64,000 bases of DNA from Planktothrix rubescens CCAP 1459/22 (GCA_904830895.1 LR882958.1:3094001-3158000), one strand, 5' to 3'; positions 25,761 to 34,997 are shown, numbered from the stretch's first letter. Notes: a model not told the origin generated them from the sequence alone. Program-made: numbers and translations.

Positions 25761-26552
25761 ATGATAAACGATAAACCAACTTTACTGGCGCTAGATTTTG
25801 ATGGGGTTCTTTGTGACGGACTTCTGGAATATTTTCAAACCGCATGGCGAACCTATTGTCAACTTTGGTCGGTTCCGACCAGCGTTTCGCCGGAAGCATT
25901 GGCTCTTTTATTTTATCGAACTCGCCCGGTGATTGAAATTGGTTGGGAAATGCCTGTTTTAATTCGGGCTTTGGTTTTGGGAATTTCTGAAAGTGAAATT
26001 TTACAGAATTGGTCGGGAATTGCTCACAATATCGTAACGGAAGAACAATTACAGGCGGAAATAATTGGCCCCCATTTGGATAGGGTTCGGGATGAATGGA
26101 TTGATACGGATTTATCTGGGTGGTTGGGATTACATCGGTTTTATCCAGGTGTGATTGAACGAATTAAACCTTTAATTGAAGATGGTTTTCCTGTTTATAT
26201 TATTACCACGAAAGAGGAAAGATTTGTGCGATCGCTCCTCCAAGAACAAGGAGTTACTATTCCAGAGAATCAACTTTTTGGCAAAGGCTATAAACGCCCT
26301 AAATATGAAATTTTACGGGAATTATTAGCAAGTATTAAACCGACTCCGAATATTTGGTTTATTGAAGATCGCTTACAAACGTTATTATCGGTGCAACAAC
26401 AACTGGATTTAAACAAGGTGCAATTATTCTTAGCAAATTGGGGTTATAATCTTCAAAAAGAACGGGATTTAGCTTCGGAATCTTCAGCTATTCATTTATT
26501 ATCTTTGCCTCAATTTAGCCAGAACTTTTCTGAATGGTTGACTGTTGAATAG
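25761..26552 (+). CDS. HAD-superfamily hydrolase
   Basis: A 263-residue phosphatase-type protein. The nucleophile motif I is LLALDFDGVLCDG at residues 8-20, motif II is YIITTKEER near 151, a conserved Lys lies in FGKGYKRPKYEIL, and motif IV is IWFIEDRLQTLL. The cap is a helical insertion between motifs I and II. Substrates of this group (phosphoglycolate-like and others) cannot be told from sequence. It is divergent from the pilD group. The intergenic region after the gene contains the 51-bp C/G-rich repeat. Confidence 0.85.
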   Translation: MINDKPTLLALDFDGVLCDGLLEYFQTAWRTYCQLWSVPTSVSPEALALLFYRTRPVIEIGWEMPVLIRALVLGISESEILQNWSGIAHNIVTEEQLQAEIIGPHLDRVRDEWIDTDLSGWLGLHRFYPGVIERIKPLIEDGFPVYIITTKEERFVRSLLQEQGVTIPENQLFGKGYKRPKYEILRELLASIKPTPNIWFIEDRLQTLLSVQQQLDLNKVQLFLANWGYNLQKERDLASESSAIHLLSLPQFSQNFSEWLTVE

Positions 26553-26663
26553 CTTCATCAAGAAATGATATCAAAAATTCAAAGTTCAACCCTATCTCCC
26601 AATGTTGAACTCTGAATTTTTGTTAAGTACCTAAACAAAATTAATTACACATCCTCCACCCTG

Positions 26664-26714
26664 TTCCCTCCCCCCCTAGCCCCCCGTGCACGGGGGGTTT
26701 GGGGGGGCTGTTCC
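26664..26714. repeat. 51-bp C/G-rich repeat, copy 1
   Basis: A pyrimidine run, a CCCCCCGTG(C/T)ACGGGGGG palindrome and a G-run ending GGGCTGTTCC. The whole block is repeated with one base change at 56946-56996, and its G-run and GGGCTGTT tail recur in part at 37778 and 40217. It is intergenic and may form a hairpin or G-rich structure at the end of transcripts. Confidence 0.85.
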
Positions 26715-26757
26715 GGTGTTCCCTCTCTCAACTAGGTAATTTATTTTGTGTAACTAC

Positions 26758-28389
26758 TTAATTCCCAGACAGCATTGATGGATTTAAAGGTTGGAGTTGG
26801 GTTCCTGGGAAGTAAAAGTTTAAAATTTGTTCGCTTGACCATCCTAATTTAGCCAGATGATAAGATCCTGTCTGACTCATTCCTACTCCATGTCCGAAAC
26901 CACCTCCAACAAAAACATAACCTTTAAGGGTTTTATTGGGATTGTAAACCGGATCAATATAAAATAAAGTGCTAATCGGGGGTAAAAATGCACTTTGAAT
27001 TTCATCTTTAGCAATTTCTAACATCCCTTGATCTGTCGTTACTATCATTTTCAATACTCGGCCAGTTGGCGATCTCTTTACAATCTCAACCTTTTGAACT
27101 GTCTTCAAATTAGCTTGAGGCAAATTGCGCCGTTTTAAGTAAGATCGCAATTGTTCTGCAATCGCTTCTAAGGTAGCTTCTCCTCGCCAACGAAAATCAA
27201 GTTCTCCGGTTTCATTAAATCCGGTTTTCAGATTGATAAACTTTCTAAAATTAGGTTCAGAAGCTAAATTTTGTTGAGATAAATCCCAAATTTTATTCGG
27301 AGCGTCAATTACTCCTTGTAAATAGGGCCGGGGTTCTCCATTCCAAATATCATTATAATTTGCCGTGACTCCCCCACTGCTGGAAAAATACACCGCCTCC
27401 GTCAAGTTATTATTATGGGTTAAAGCTAAACCTTTAGTCACCTCAATAGCTTGATCTGTAGTCGAATAAACTTCCGTTAGTCCTCGATAAACTTGACAGT
27501 CAGTATTAGCACAAAGATGATAATTGTCCGCTTCAAACCGTTGCAGGTTTCGCAAGGCGTAGGTTCGCGCTAGAACCGCCTGGGCTTCGATGGAGGCTGC
27601 CGGGGGCCAAGCACCAATTTCATGTGGCACGACGCCCCGCAAATAGGTCTCTAATGGCACATTATTAACGAGGGTATAAGTCCCGTAGGCATCGGGTTGC
27701 AATCGCAAACTTCCCCCATAAACCAAAGGTTCGGGATCATTGGGTTTTTGACTAACTTGAATCACATTCTGGGGACTGGTGATCTGCAATTCATTGCGGT
27801 TGTAGCGATATCCGGCCGCCGTCCAATAGGGGGTACGTTTTTGGGTGAGAACTTGGGTTTTCAGGCGCGGCAGTTTATGGCCTTGGGCTTGTAAACTATC
27901 AATTAACCACCGCCGCAATAGGGGGGTATTGTAAACGCTGCGTTTGGCCCAAACTTGCCAGCGATCGGGTTGGGCCAGTTCCACTTCTAAACCGAGCGAT
28001 CGCCATTTTTGAGCGTCTTCTTCAGCATTTTCATAGCTGCGGTGGGTACTTAAAACCACTCTTTCTTCGACTTCCGGTTCCGGGAGGGGTTCAAATCCCA
28101 TTTTCAGGAGCACACTCTCAGTCTGGAGTTGTTTGTTCCCTTGGGGCGTCTGAAATTGCAGGGTTAAGTAATCTCCCGGTTGGGCTTTGAGAATAAGTTG
28201 ATCGGTGGGTTTTTGCCCAAAGTGTTGAACCACCCCTATTTTGAGGGGGATGTTCATGTCTTTGGGTTCCCGTTCTTGGGCGACGGTTAGCTTGGGAGAA
28301 AAAACGAGTAAAGAAAAGAAAATTAAGCTGGAAACGGTAAATTTTGCTGACTGAGTGCTTGTCCGAGATAAAAGTTTTGAAGTTCTCAT
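26758..28389 (-). CDS. SpoIID/LytB-domain secreted protein
   Basis: A 543-residue exported protein. The N-terminus carries a signal segment (SSLIFFSLLVFSP, residues 20-32). Residues 40-200 form a variable region including an SPOR-like stretch (VVLSTHRSYENAEEDAQKW). The SpoIID core follows with VPLETYLRGVVPHEIGAWPPAASIEAQAVLARTYALR, ALTHNNNLTEAVYFSSSGG and the C-terminal GGGFGHGVGMSQTGSYHLAKLGWSSEQILNFYFPGT (quoted in part by position near 490-525). By family it is a lytic transglycosylase or amidase enhancer acting on peptidoglycan. It stands alone. Confidence 0.88.
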   Translation of the reverse strand: MRTSKLLSRTSTQSAKFTVSSLIFFSLLVFSPKLTVAQEREPKDMNIPLKIGVVQHFGQKPTDQLILKAQPGDYLTLQFQTPQGNKQLQTESVLLKMGFEPLPEPEVEERVVLSTHRSYENAEEDAQKWRSLGLEVELAQPDRWQVWAKRSVYNTPLLRRWLIDSLQAQGHKLPRLKTQVLTQKRTPYWTAAGYRYNRNELQITSPQNVIQVSQKPNDPEPLVYGGSLRLQPDAYGTYTLVNNVPLETYLRGVVPHEIGAWPPAASIEAQAVLARTYALRNLQRFEADNYHLCANTDCQVYRGLTEVYSTTDQAIEVTKGLALTHNNNLTEAVYFSSSGGVTANYNDIWNGEPRPYLQGVIDAPNKIWDLSQQNLASEPNFRKFINLKTGFNETGELDFRWRGEATLEAIAEQLRSYLKRRNLPQANLKTVQKVEIVKRSPTGRVLKMIVTTDQGMLEIAKDEIQSAFLPPISTLFYIDPVYNPNKTLKGYVFVGGGFGHGVGMSQTGSYHLAKLGWSSEQILNFYFPGTQLQPLNPSMLSGN

Positions 28390-28545
28390 TGATGTTGGGA
28401 AAATTAAAACAATCTGGTATTGAGTCTTGAGTCGTTCAAGTTGATGTCTATGTTACTGGTATTTTTATCCTTAGTTCCAAGTTAAGTATTAAGGTGTGGG
28501 TATGGTAAAATAACTATAGAAGATGGATTCAAAACCTAAAAAATT

Positions 28546-29994
28546 ATGTCAACTCAATTTCAGTCTAGCATTTTTCTTCCTGAAAGATTCGATATTCTCG
28601 AACGACGTACTAAAAAAGATAATCTCAAGAATATTGTTGTTGCCGTTCAAGACTCATTGAATTATATCAATGATATTTATAGTGACATGGAATCTGCTGG
28701 TAGAGGTGCTTTTCTTGTATTTCGTGGTGAATCTGGTTCAGGAAAGTCTACATTTCTACATACCCTCTATTTATTCAAAGAAGGAGTAGTAACAGAATCA
28801 ATTGATCAGAATGAGTCAGTTTCCGATAGACTTAAAAAATTAAGTTCAACACAGGAAAATCTGCGAGTTTTAGTGATCGAAGGTAGAGAAGCTTTAACAG
28901 ATTTTTCTGAAGAATTGCTGGAAAAAGATTTGCACACAATCAATAGTTTTATGCGTTCATATCAGGGCGAGAAAACGTTGATCGTTTGGCCCTGTAATTC
29001 AGACGAGCTTGAACACAGATTAATTACCCTAGCAAAGCGTATAGGAGGAGAATCTTTACTTGGAATTAGCCAAAAAGGTTATCAATTTAGTGGGCCACCA
29101 AAGTCTAATTATTTATCAATTGCAAATCGAACAATCGAAACTTTGAACGAAGGGGCTTCCTTAACAGATTTAGGTCTTTCAGAGAAACAAGCTACTGAAT
29201 TAATACCTCAAGCAAATACTATTGGTGCCTATATAAGTTTGCTACGTCAAGAACTACGCAACAATCAAAATACTGTAACATCTTTACTAGATAAAGAACA
29301 ATGTCATGTATGGACTGTTGTTATTGCAGGCAACGATCCTAAGAAAGATATTGAAGCATTAACAAGAGGTTCTTCGTTTACCGCTGATACCAGCCATTTG
29401 ATGAGTTCAACAGAAGCAAACATTGTTGAAAAAATAAAAAAAGATCCTGAGAAGGTAGGTCTATTGGGAACTGTTTTAGATGCGAAGATATTACACTTAC
29501 CTGTTCTGACAGCATTGGCAATCACTAAACAATATGCTAACCCAGAACTACGTTCAGCTATGAGAAATAATAATATGTCTATTAATCTTGACCATAAAAT
29601 GTTGGAACGTTTAAATAATAGTCAATTGGTGCATGCGTTAAAATCTGCGGGGCGACAAATCGGTCGTCCAGGTAAATCTATCGGCACAAACAGCGTAAAC
29701 TCTTTTGAAAAACTAGCTTCAATTGCAAGACAACAAGATGGCTTACTGAATAGAACTATTGGTGAAGCTCTTCAGAAGAGTGGTTTGATTGATTCTTATC
29801 AAACAGAAAATGAGTTTATTGGTAATGGTTTAACTTTCAAAAGCGACATAACTTGTCAGACTAATCAAGGTTCAATCAGATTAGAAATTATGTGGCGTAA
29901 AAAGACTAGCCAAGCTGAGATAGCTAATTATGTATTAACAAAACTTTATAATTATGGTTGCGCTATTGGTTTTCTTCAACCAGACAAATCTTAA
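28546..29994 (+). CDS. P-loop NTPase of unknown family
   Basis: A 482-residue protein I do not recognise. A clear Walker A motif GESGSGKST lies at residues 61-69. A strand ending in acidic residues (LRVLVIEGRE, 106-115) may be Walker B, and TLIVWPCNSDELE (144-156) looks like a sensor strand. The middle is helical. The last 55 residues contain an Asp, then after 14 residues LEIMWRKK and a helix (EIANYVLTKLYNYG). That order of elements faintly recalls a PD-(D/E)xK-type nuclease fold, but the Lys is not in the standard place. The gene lies upstream of a prlF-yhaV toxin-antitoxin pair and a decayed enzyme gene, an accessory context in which defence genes are common. Function unknown. Confidence 0.6.
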   Translation: MSTQFQSSIFLPERFDILERRTKKDNLKNIVVAVQDSLNYINDIYSDMESAGRGAFLVFRGESGSGKSTFLHTLYLFKEGVVTESIDQNESVSDRLKKLSSTQENLRVLVIEGREALTDFSEELLEKDLHTINSFMRSYQGEKTLIVWPCNSDELEHRLITLAKRIGGESLLGISQKGYQFSGPPKSNYLSIANRTIETLNEGASLTDLGLSEKQATELIPQANTIGAYISLLRQELRNNQNTVTSLLDKEQCHVWTVVIAGNDPKKDIEALTRGSSFTADTSHLMSSTEANIVEKIKKDPEKVGLLGTVLDAKILHLPVLTALAITKQYANPELRSAMRNNNMSINLDHKMLERLNNSQLVHALKSAGRQIGRPGKSIGTNSVNSFEKLASIARQQDGLLNRTIGEALQKSGLIDSYQTENEFIGNGLTFKSDITCQTNQGSIRLEIMWRKKTSQAEIANYVLTKLYNYGCAIGFLQPDKS

Positions 29995-30108
29995 AAGGGC
30001 TATTGAGGTGGCATAGGAAACTTCAAACTCAATCATGTCAATCTTGACAAGACAATGTAATTGCATTACCTTAGAAATACAGTTTAATCCATCGGTTTAG
30101 AGGTCGCT

Positions 30109-30441
30109 ATGACTGTAAAACCCGCCCCATGCTCAGAATCTACTCTCACAGATCGTTATCAGACTACAATTCCTGAGCCGATTCGCAAAGCTCTGGGCTT
30201 GAATAAACGTGATAAAATTTGCTACACCCTCCAGTCTGACGGTCAAGTCGTCATTTCTCGTACTGACACAACAGAAAATGATCCAATACTTGGAGAATTT
30301 CTGAATTTTCTAGCACAAGATATTAAAAACAATCCTCAGCACTTAGAAACACTTAGCTCTGATTTAGTCAACCGTGTTCAGTCGTTGGTTTCTGATGTTG
30401 ATCTGGATCTGGATGCACCACTTTTGGATGAGGATGAGTAA
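30109..30441 (+). CDS. prlF: PrlF-type antitoxin (AbrB fold)
   Basis: Antitoxin of a type II toxin-antitoxin pair, 110 residues. The swapped-hairpin AbrB DNA-binding domain is at residues 10-45 (STLTDRYQTTIPEPIRKALGL). The acidic C-terminal tail (DVDLDLDAPLLDEDE) would bind the toxin. It would repress its own promoter. The toxin gene begins two bases after the stop, so the two are translationally coupled. Confidence 0.9.
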   Translation: MTVKPAPCSESTLTDRYQTTIPEPIRKALGLNKRDKICYTLQSDGQVVISRTDTTENDPILGEFLNFLAQDIKNNPQHLETLSSDLVNRVQSLVSDVDLDLDAPLLDEDE

Positions 30442-30443
30442 GT

Positions 30444-30941
30444 GTGTTTGTCAATCAACCGCTTGTCATTAATGGGTGGAATCTATTTGCTCATCCTCTA
30501 TTTCTTAACCAGTTTGAAGAACTTCTGACCCAGGTTGAACAGTTGCGCCAGAAGTCTCCTCAAGACTACAAAAAGAAAAATGCTACAAAGCGTCTAGCTG
30601 CGATCGCAAAGTTAGCATTTGATACTATTCCTCAAGATCCAACCCGTAGCGAGTATCGTCAAGGGAGTACCCTTGGAGATGATTACAAACACTGGTTTAG
30701 AGCAAAATTTTTTCAACAATATCGGTTGTTCTTTCGATATCATCAAGAAAGCAAAATAATTGTCTACGCTTGGGTTAACGATGAAAACTCTAAACGAGCT
30801 TACGATAGTAATACAGACGCTTATCGAGTTTTTAAGAAAATGCTTGACAGTGGCTATCCTCCTGATAATTGGGGTGATTTACTCAAAGAGGCAACTAGCG
30901 AAACGAATCGTTTGGAGAAAGCAGCTAACATAGAGATTTAG
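30444..30941 (+). CDS. yhaV: YhaV-type ribonuclease toxin
   Basis: A 165-residue toxin of the RelE-like YhaV family that cleaves mRNA. Typical motifs are NGWNLFAHPLFLNQFEEL at the N-terminus, DPTRSEYRQGSTLGDDYKHWFRAKFFQQYRLFFR in the middle (about residues 70-104), IVYAWVNDENSKRAYDS, and GYPPDNWGDLL near the end. The start is a GTG at 30444, just after the antitoxin stop. Length and motifs look intact. Confidence 0.92.
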   Translation: MFVNQPLVINGWNLFAHPLFLNQFEELLTQVEQLRQKSPQDYKKKNATKRLAAIAKLAFDTIPQDPTRSEYRQGSTLGDDYKHWFRAKFFQQYRLFFRYHQESKIIVYAWVNDENSKRAYDSNTDAYRVFKKMLDSGYPPDNWGDLLKEATSETNRLEKAANIEI

Positions 30942-31006
30942 TAAGGTGGAAATATAAAGGCAAATATGGATTAAAAATCTGATGCTGAACCTCTTTAGAA
31001 ATATTA

Positions 31007-31234
31007 ATGCCATTATCAGCGATCGCAATTTCCAACCAATGGTTTAAAGCGGTGGTAGCTCTCAGAAAGAAATTGATTTCTTTTGGAAAATTATTCATTG
31101 CTAACCCTGATTTACCTGAACGTTTGGCAACAGATGCTGCTTTTAATACTCCTGATTTTGCAACGTTTTACGGCAAAGGAGATCAGAATTTAGAGAAAGG
31201 TTACACCGATTATCTATTTTTAACGGCGAGTTAG
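31007..31234 (+). pseudogene. C-terminal remnant of an old-yellow-enzyme type alkene reductase
   Basis: From about residue 23 this 75-codon frame reads LISFGKLFIANPDLPERL, then NTPDFATFYGKGDQNLEKGYTDYLFL. This matches the end of NemA/12-oxophytodienoate reductase type FMN enzymes (normally FGxxFIANPDLPxR...ATFYGG...GYTDYP). The other roughly 300 residues, including the FMN and substrate residues, are missing. The N-terminal 22 residues are unrelated. A degraded gene fragment. Confidence 0.7.
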
Positions 31235-31331
31235 CAAGGGGAATTATAAGACCAATTCTGTTAAAATCCGGTTATCCTTGACCCTTCAAGAGCAAAGACA
31301 CCGGATTAAATCAATATTCAGGAATTAACGA

Positions 31332-31916
31332 TTAATTACTAGGGGTTTGTTGCTGCCATCCCATCCATCGAGGATAACCATTTTCATCCCGTAATTGTAA
31401 GGTTTGATTTCCTTTTTTAATCTCTCCGACAATTAAATTGGGTTGTCCTCCCCAGTCAATTCGTGTTCCCGTAACTTCTACGGTATCATTGGGTTGAATT
31501 TGAAAGTTTTGTTGTTCTAAATACCACACAGGGCCAATATGAAGTCCTAGGGTTTCTGTATTTGTTTTAATCTGTAAATACATACCGTGAGGCATTTGAT
31601 TTCCTCGATTTCCCGGTTGTATTTCTAATATTGTTCCTTGAACTGTTTCTACATGACTCGGATCATACATCATCCGAGAATATTGCCCTTTTCCTCTTGG
31701 AGAATTTCCCCGCCAACCCTGACCCATCATGGGATGATTTTGCCCCATGAGTTCGTGACAGGGGGGATCAAAATCATTGTCATTGGTAGGGGTTGGTTGG
31801 GGAGAATTTGAGTTAGGTTTTGCCAACAAAGGCGGGGAATAATTAAGGGAAATAAAAGCAATCCCTGTAGCAATTACAGCACCTTTAACTAGAGTTTTAG
31901 ATAAATTAATCTTCAT
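31332..31916 (-). CDS. Exported hypothetical protein, possible OB-fold
   Basis: A 194-residue protein with a signal peptide (residues 1-32, VKGAVIATGIAFISLNYSPPLLAKP) and a Pro/Asn/Met/Gly-rich linker (PPCHELMGQNHPMMGQGWRG) containing His and Met residues that might bind metal. A beta-rich domain of about 100 residues follows (VETVQGTILEIQPG...VEVTGTRIDWGGQPNLIVGEI), like the OB-type domains of small periplasmic metal-associated proteins. No enzyme motif. Divergent neighbours are a truncated response regulator and VKOR. The upstream 280 bases have no other gene. Confidence 0.6.
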   Translation of the reverse strand: MKINLSKTLVKGAVIATGIAFISLNYSPPLLAKPNSNSPQPTPTNDNDFDPPCHELMGQNHPMMGQGWRGNSPRGKGQYSRMMYDPSHVETVQGTILEIQPGNRGNQMPHGMYLQIKTNTETLGLHIGPVWYLEQQNFQIQPNDTVEVTGTRIDWGGQPNLIVGEIKKGNQTLQLRDENGYPRWMGWQQQTPSN

Positions 31917-32122
31917 GGTTCAGTCCTCCTGGTGAATTAACCAGTTTTGCTGATAGATATATGATAAAGTATCCTGCAAGTGGAGAGTCTAGTTAAGTTG
32001 ATAAAACTTTATAAAAAATAGCAAATCTTCATTAAATTAAGAATAGATTAGTTTGTTCTTTTACCTTGAGAATAGGGCAGAAAAATTGTATAGCAATCCT
32101 AAATGATTTGTGATAAAAATCT

Positions 32123-32180
32123 GTAGGGGGTTTTGTCTCTAAACCCTCTTTGCGCCTGGGTTTGGAGATCAAACCCCTAC
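32123..32180. repeat. Palindromic GTAGGGG...CCCCTAC element
   Basis: GTAGGGGGTTTTG at 32123-32135 faces CAAACCCCTAC at 32170-32180. The inside contains a second pair (TCTCTAAACCC and GGGTTTGGAGA) so the whole folds into one long hairpin. It sits about 20 bases past the premature stop of the truncated response regulator. Confidence 0.7.
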
Positions 32181-32200
32181 GATAAAATATTACAACCTAT

Positions 32201-32500
32201 TTAATCATCCACTCCAGCATCTAACCCCATAATTTTATCGGCTTCGGTATCTTTTGCTGTTAAAATTAGAATAGGAATCAAACTGCCTTGGTGTCGTAGC
32301 TTTTGGCAGAGTTCAATTCTCGATAAGCCTGGTAATAACCAATCAAAAATAACCAAAGTGTACTGTGTCCATTGATTTTCCAAATAATCCCAAGATTCTA
32401 TACCATCCCGAACCCAATCTACAATATAGGCTTTTTGGGTTAATATTCGTTTAATGGCTTCCCCTAAATCTGGTTCATTTTCCACCAACAAAATTCTCAT
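32201..32500 (-). pseudogene. Truncated OmpR-type response regulator (receiver domain only)
   Basis: A 99-codon frame with an N-terminal receiver domain: acidic pair in LLVENEPD, phospho-acceptor Asp in VIFDWLLPG (near 54), Thr in LILTAKD and Lys missing at the end. Response regulators continue GLDAGADDYLVKPF and then a DNA-binding domain. This one stops at GLDAGVDD, just before the conserved Lys, directly beside a palindromic element. It cannot bind DNA. No sensor kinase is nearby. Confidence 0.75.
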
Positions 32501-32560
32501 GGTTTAAAATCCCTAAAAGGATATAAAATTTTTTCCAGTATAACCTACAAAAATATTGCT

Positions 32561-33463
32561 ATGATTCGCCGACGTTCAACTCCTTGGATTCATCAAAAAT
32601 CGAGATTTATCATTGCTAGTGTAGCTGCTTTTGGTGCAGTAATTGCCGCCTATTTAACCTTTGTTAAACTGACAGGAGGAAGTGCGGCTTGTCCGACAAC
32701 AGGTTGCGATCAAGTTCTGGAAAGTCCCTATGCCATTGTTTTTGGTTTACCCCTGCCTTTGTTTGGGTTAGTGGCTTATATTATCATGGCAGGGATGGCA
32801 GTTTCCCCTTGGTTAATTAATACAGAAACTCAAAAAAGTTTAAGAACCAAAACAGAAGATTGGACATGGATATTGATGTTTGCTCAAGCATCTGCCATGA
32901 TGATTTTCAGCTTTTATCTGATGTATATAATGGCATTTGTCATTAAAGCCTTGTGTATTTATTGTACTGCTTCTGCCATTTGTTCTATCAGTTTATTCCT
33001 TTTAGTTTTATTAGGTAAAGATTGGGAAGATCGAGGTCAACTATTTTTTATTGCGGTAGTAGTAGCAATGATCACATTAATTGGAACCTTAGCGGTATAT
33101 GCTCCAATTAATAGCCCTCGCGCTGAAGAAAGTCAGTTTAACATTACCACAATATCCGACCCGGCGAATATTGAACTGGCTGAATATTTAACCCAGTCTG
33201 GGGCAAAAATGTATGGGGCTTTTTGGTGTGGTCACTGTCATGATCAAAAGCAATTATTTGGTCAACAAGCAGTAGATAAAATGCCTTATATTGAGTGTGA
33301 CAAAGAAGGTAAAAATCCTCAACTTGATTTGTGTAAAGCCAAGAATATTGAAAGTTATCCCACCTGGGAAATTAAGGGTAAAATGTATACAGGAATTCAG
33401 AGTTTAGAAAAGTTATCAGAGGTTTCAGGATATAAAGGATCTCGGGCTTTTGGGACTCGTTAA
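32561..33463 (+). CDS. VKOR-thioredoxin fusion, disulfide-forming oxidoreductase
   Basis: Vitamin K epoxide reductase family protein fused to a thioredoxin-like domain (300 residues), the form known from cyanobacteria. It would oxidise lumenal or periplasmic proteins and pass electrons to quinone. Four or five transmembrane helices carry the loop Cys pair (CPTTGC, 44-49) and the active-site CxxC (CIYC, about 132-135). The C-terminal domain has FWCGHC near residue 222 and further Cys pairs (ECDKEGKNPQLDLC) typical of this fusion. It is divergent from the response regulator fragment. Confidence 0.92.
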   Translation: MIRRRSTPWIHQKSRFIIASVAAFGAVIAAYLTFVKLTGGSAACPTTGCDQVLESPYAIVFGLPLPLFGLVAYIIMAGMAVSPWLINTETQKSLRTKTEDWTWILMFAQASAMMIFSFYLMYIMAFVIKALCIYCTASAICSISLFLLVLLGKDWEDRGQLFFIAVVVAMITLIGTLAVYAPINSPRAEESQFNITTISDPANIELAEYLTQSGAKMYGAFWCGHCHDQKQLFGQQAVDKMPYIECDKEGKNPQLDLCKAKNIESYPTWEIKGKMYTGIQSLEKLSEVSGYKGSRAFGTR

Positions 33464-33486
33464 TATCAATTAAAATCTACAAACTT

Positions 33487-33540
33487 CGTTGTTGCACTTT
33501 AGTGCTAATTCCTATGGGGATGCGCTAAAGCGCAACAACG
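33487..33540. repeat. Palindromic CGTTGTTGC element
   Basis: CGTTGTTGCACTTTAGTGC (33487-33505) and GCGCTAAAGCGCAACAACG (33522-33540) are inverted repeats differing at 2 of 19 positions. The same 19-base word is the core of the repeat block at 44574-44914. It lies between the VKOR stop and the amine oxidase start. Confidence 0.8.
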
Positions 33541-33562
33541 GAATCTAATTGGGTTAGAATTT

Positions 33563-34956
33563 ATGCAGTTTTTACCAAATTTCAACAGATCTCGTCGCAA
33601 TTTCATACAATTGAGTGCTTTAGTTGCTGCTTCTTTTCCCCTTTGGTCAAGTTGTCAAAATAACTCTCAAGCTATTTCAGAAAATGTTATTATATTGGTG
33701 CGGGAATTGCGGGAATTGCAGCGGCGAAAACCTTGAAATCTCAAGGATTTCAAGTTACTATTTTAGAAGCCCGCGATCGCATTGGGGGTAGAATTTATAC
33801 AGATAAAACATTAGGTTTTCCCGTCGATTTAGGCGCGTCATGGATTCATGGAATTCAAAATAATCCGATTGGAAAACTAGCCCATGACTTTAATATTGCT
33901 ATTAAACAAACCAATTATTATCATGTAGATTTATATACGAATAATCAAAATAAAATTCAAGATTCTGAATTAGAACAAGCTGAATCTCTGTATGAAAAAA
34001 TTATAGCCCGGGCTAAATCTTGGAGTGAAAATCAAGAACAAGATGTCTCAGTTTATCAAGCTGTTAACCGCTTTTTTAAACTCGATAACTTATCACCCCG
34101 TCAAGCTAAATTAGTCAATTGGTTATTAACTTCAGAAATTTTAATTGAGACAGGAGCAGACTTAGAAAAACTTTCAATTTGGGAATTGGATGAAGATGAA
34201 GCTTTTGGCGGAGAGGATTATCTTTTTCCTAATGGTTATGAGCAAATTATTCAAAACTTAGCCCAAGGACTAGAGATTAAACTTCAACATCCCGTTACTG
34301 AAATTCAATATAATAATCAACAAGTTACTGTAAAAACTCCTCAAGGTAATTTTCAGGGAAGTGCGGTATTAATCACCGTACCATTAGGCGTATTAAAAGC
34401 CAATAAAGTTAACTTTATCCCAGAATTACCCCAGGATAAAAAAACGGCAATTCAGAAATTAAACATGGGAGTTTTAAATAAAGTTGTAGTTAAATTCCCT
34501 AAAGTTTTTTGGGAAAAAAATTATGAATTTCTAGGATATTTGCCTAAAAGTAGCCCCAACTTTACAGTATTTCTGAATTTTAATTATTATAACTCATCTC
34601 CGATGTTAATGGCTTTAACCGGAGGGAGTTTTGCCCGCAGTTTAGAAACCATGACTCAACAACAATTAACCGATAAAATCATGGCAATTTTGCGAGAAAT
34701 GTATGGTAATTCTATTCCTAACCCCCAAGAAATATTAGTCACTCGTTGGAGTTCTGACCCCTATACATTGGGTTCCTATTCCTATATTCCACAGGGAACA
34801 ACGGCAAAAGAACGAGATAGTTTAGCCTCTCCAGTTAATAATATGCTATTTTTCGCTGGAGAAGCCACCTCTCGTCAATACCCAGCAACCGTTCATGGAG
34901 CCTATTTATCAGGATTAAGAGAAGCACAACGAATTCAAAAAATTTTTATGAATTGA
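33563..34956 (+). pseudogene. Flavin amine oxidase, frameshifted in the FAD motif
   Basis: Tat-exported FAD-dependent monoamine-oxidase-like protein of about 460 residues. From ATG 33563 the frame encodes a Tat signal (RSRRNFIQLSALVAASFPLW) and reads to ENVII, then goes out of frame and stops at 33735-33737. From about 33695 the other frame continues with IGAGIAGIAAAKTLKSQGFQV, DRIGGRIYTD and DLGASWIHGIQ, on to a normal C-terminus with FFAGEATSRQYPATVHGAYLSG. One base is missing at about 33690-33697, inside the first strand of the FAD-binding fold. Translation from ATG 33733 would lack GxGxxG. A sequencing error is possible. Confidence 0.78.
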
Positions 34957-34997
34957 TATTTCTAAACCCGCCAAGACTTTTTCAAAATCAATTATTC

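Noticed and set aside
28088-28098. GGTTCAAATCC, the T-loop consensus of a tRNA
   Set aside because: It is inside the SpoIID gene and has no acceptor, D or anticodon arms around it.
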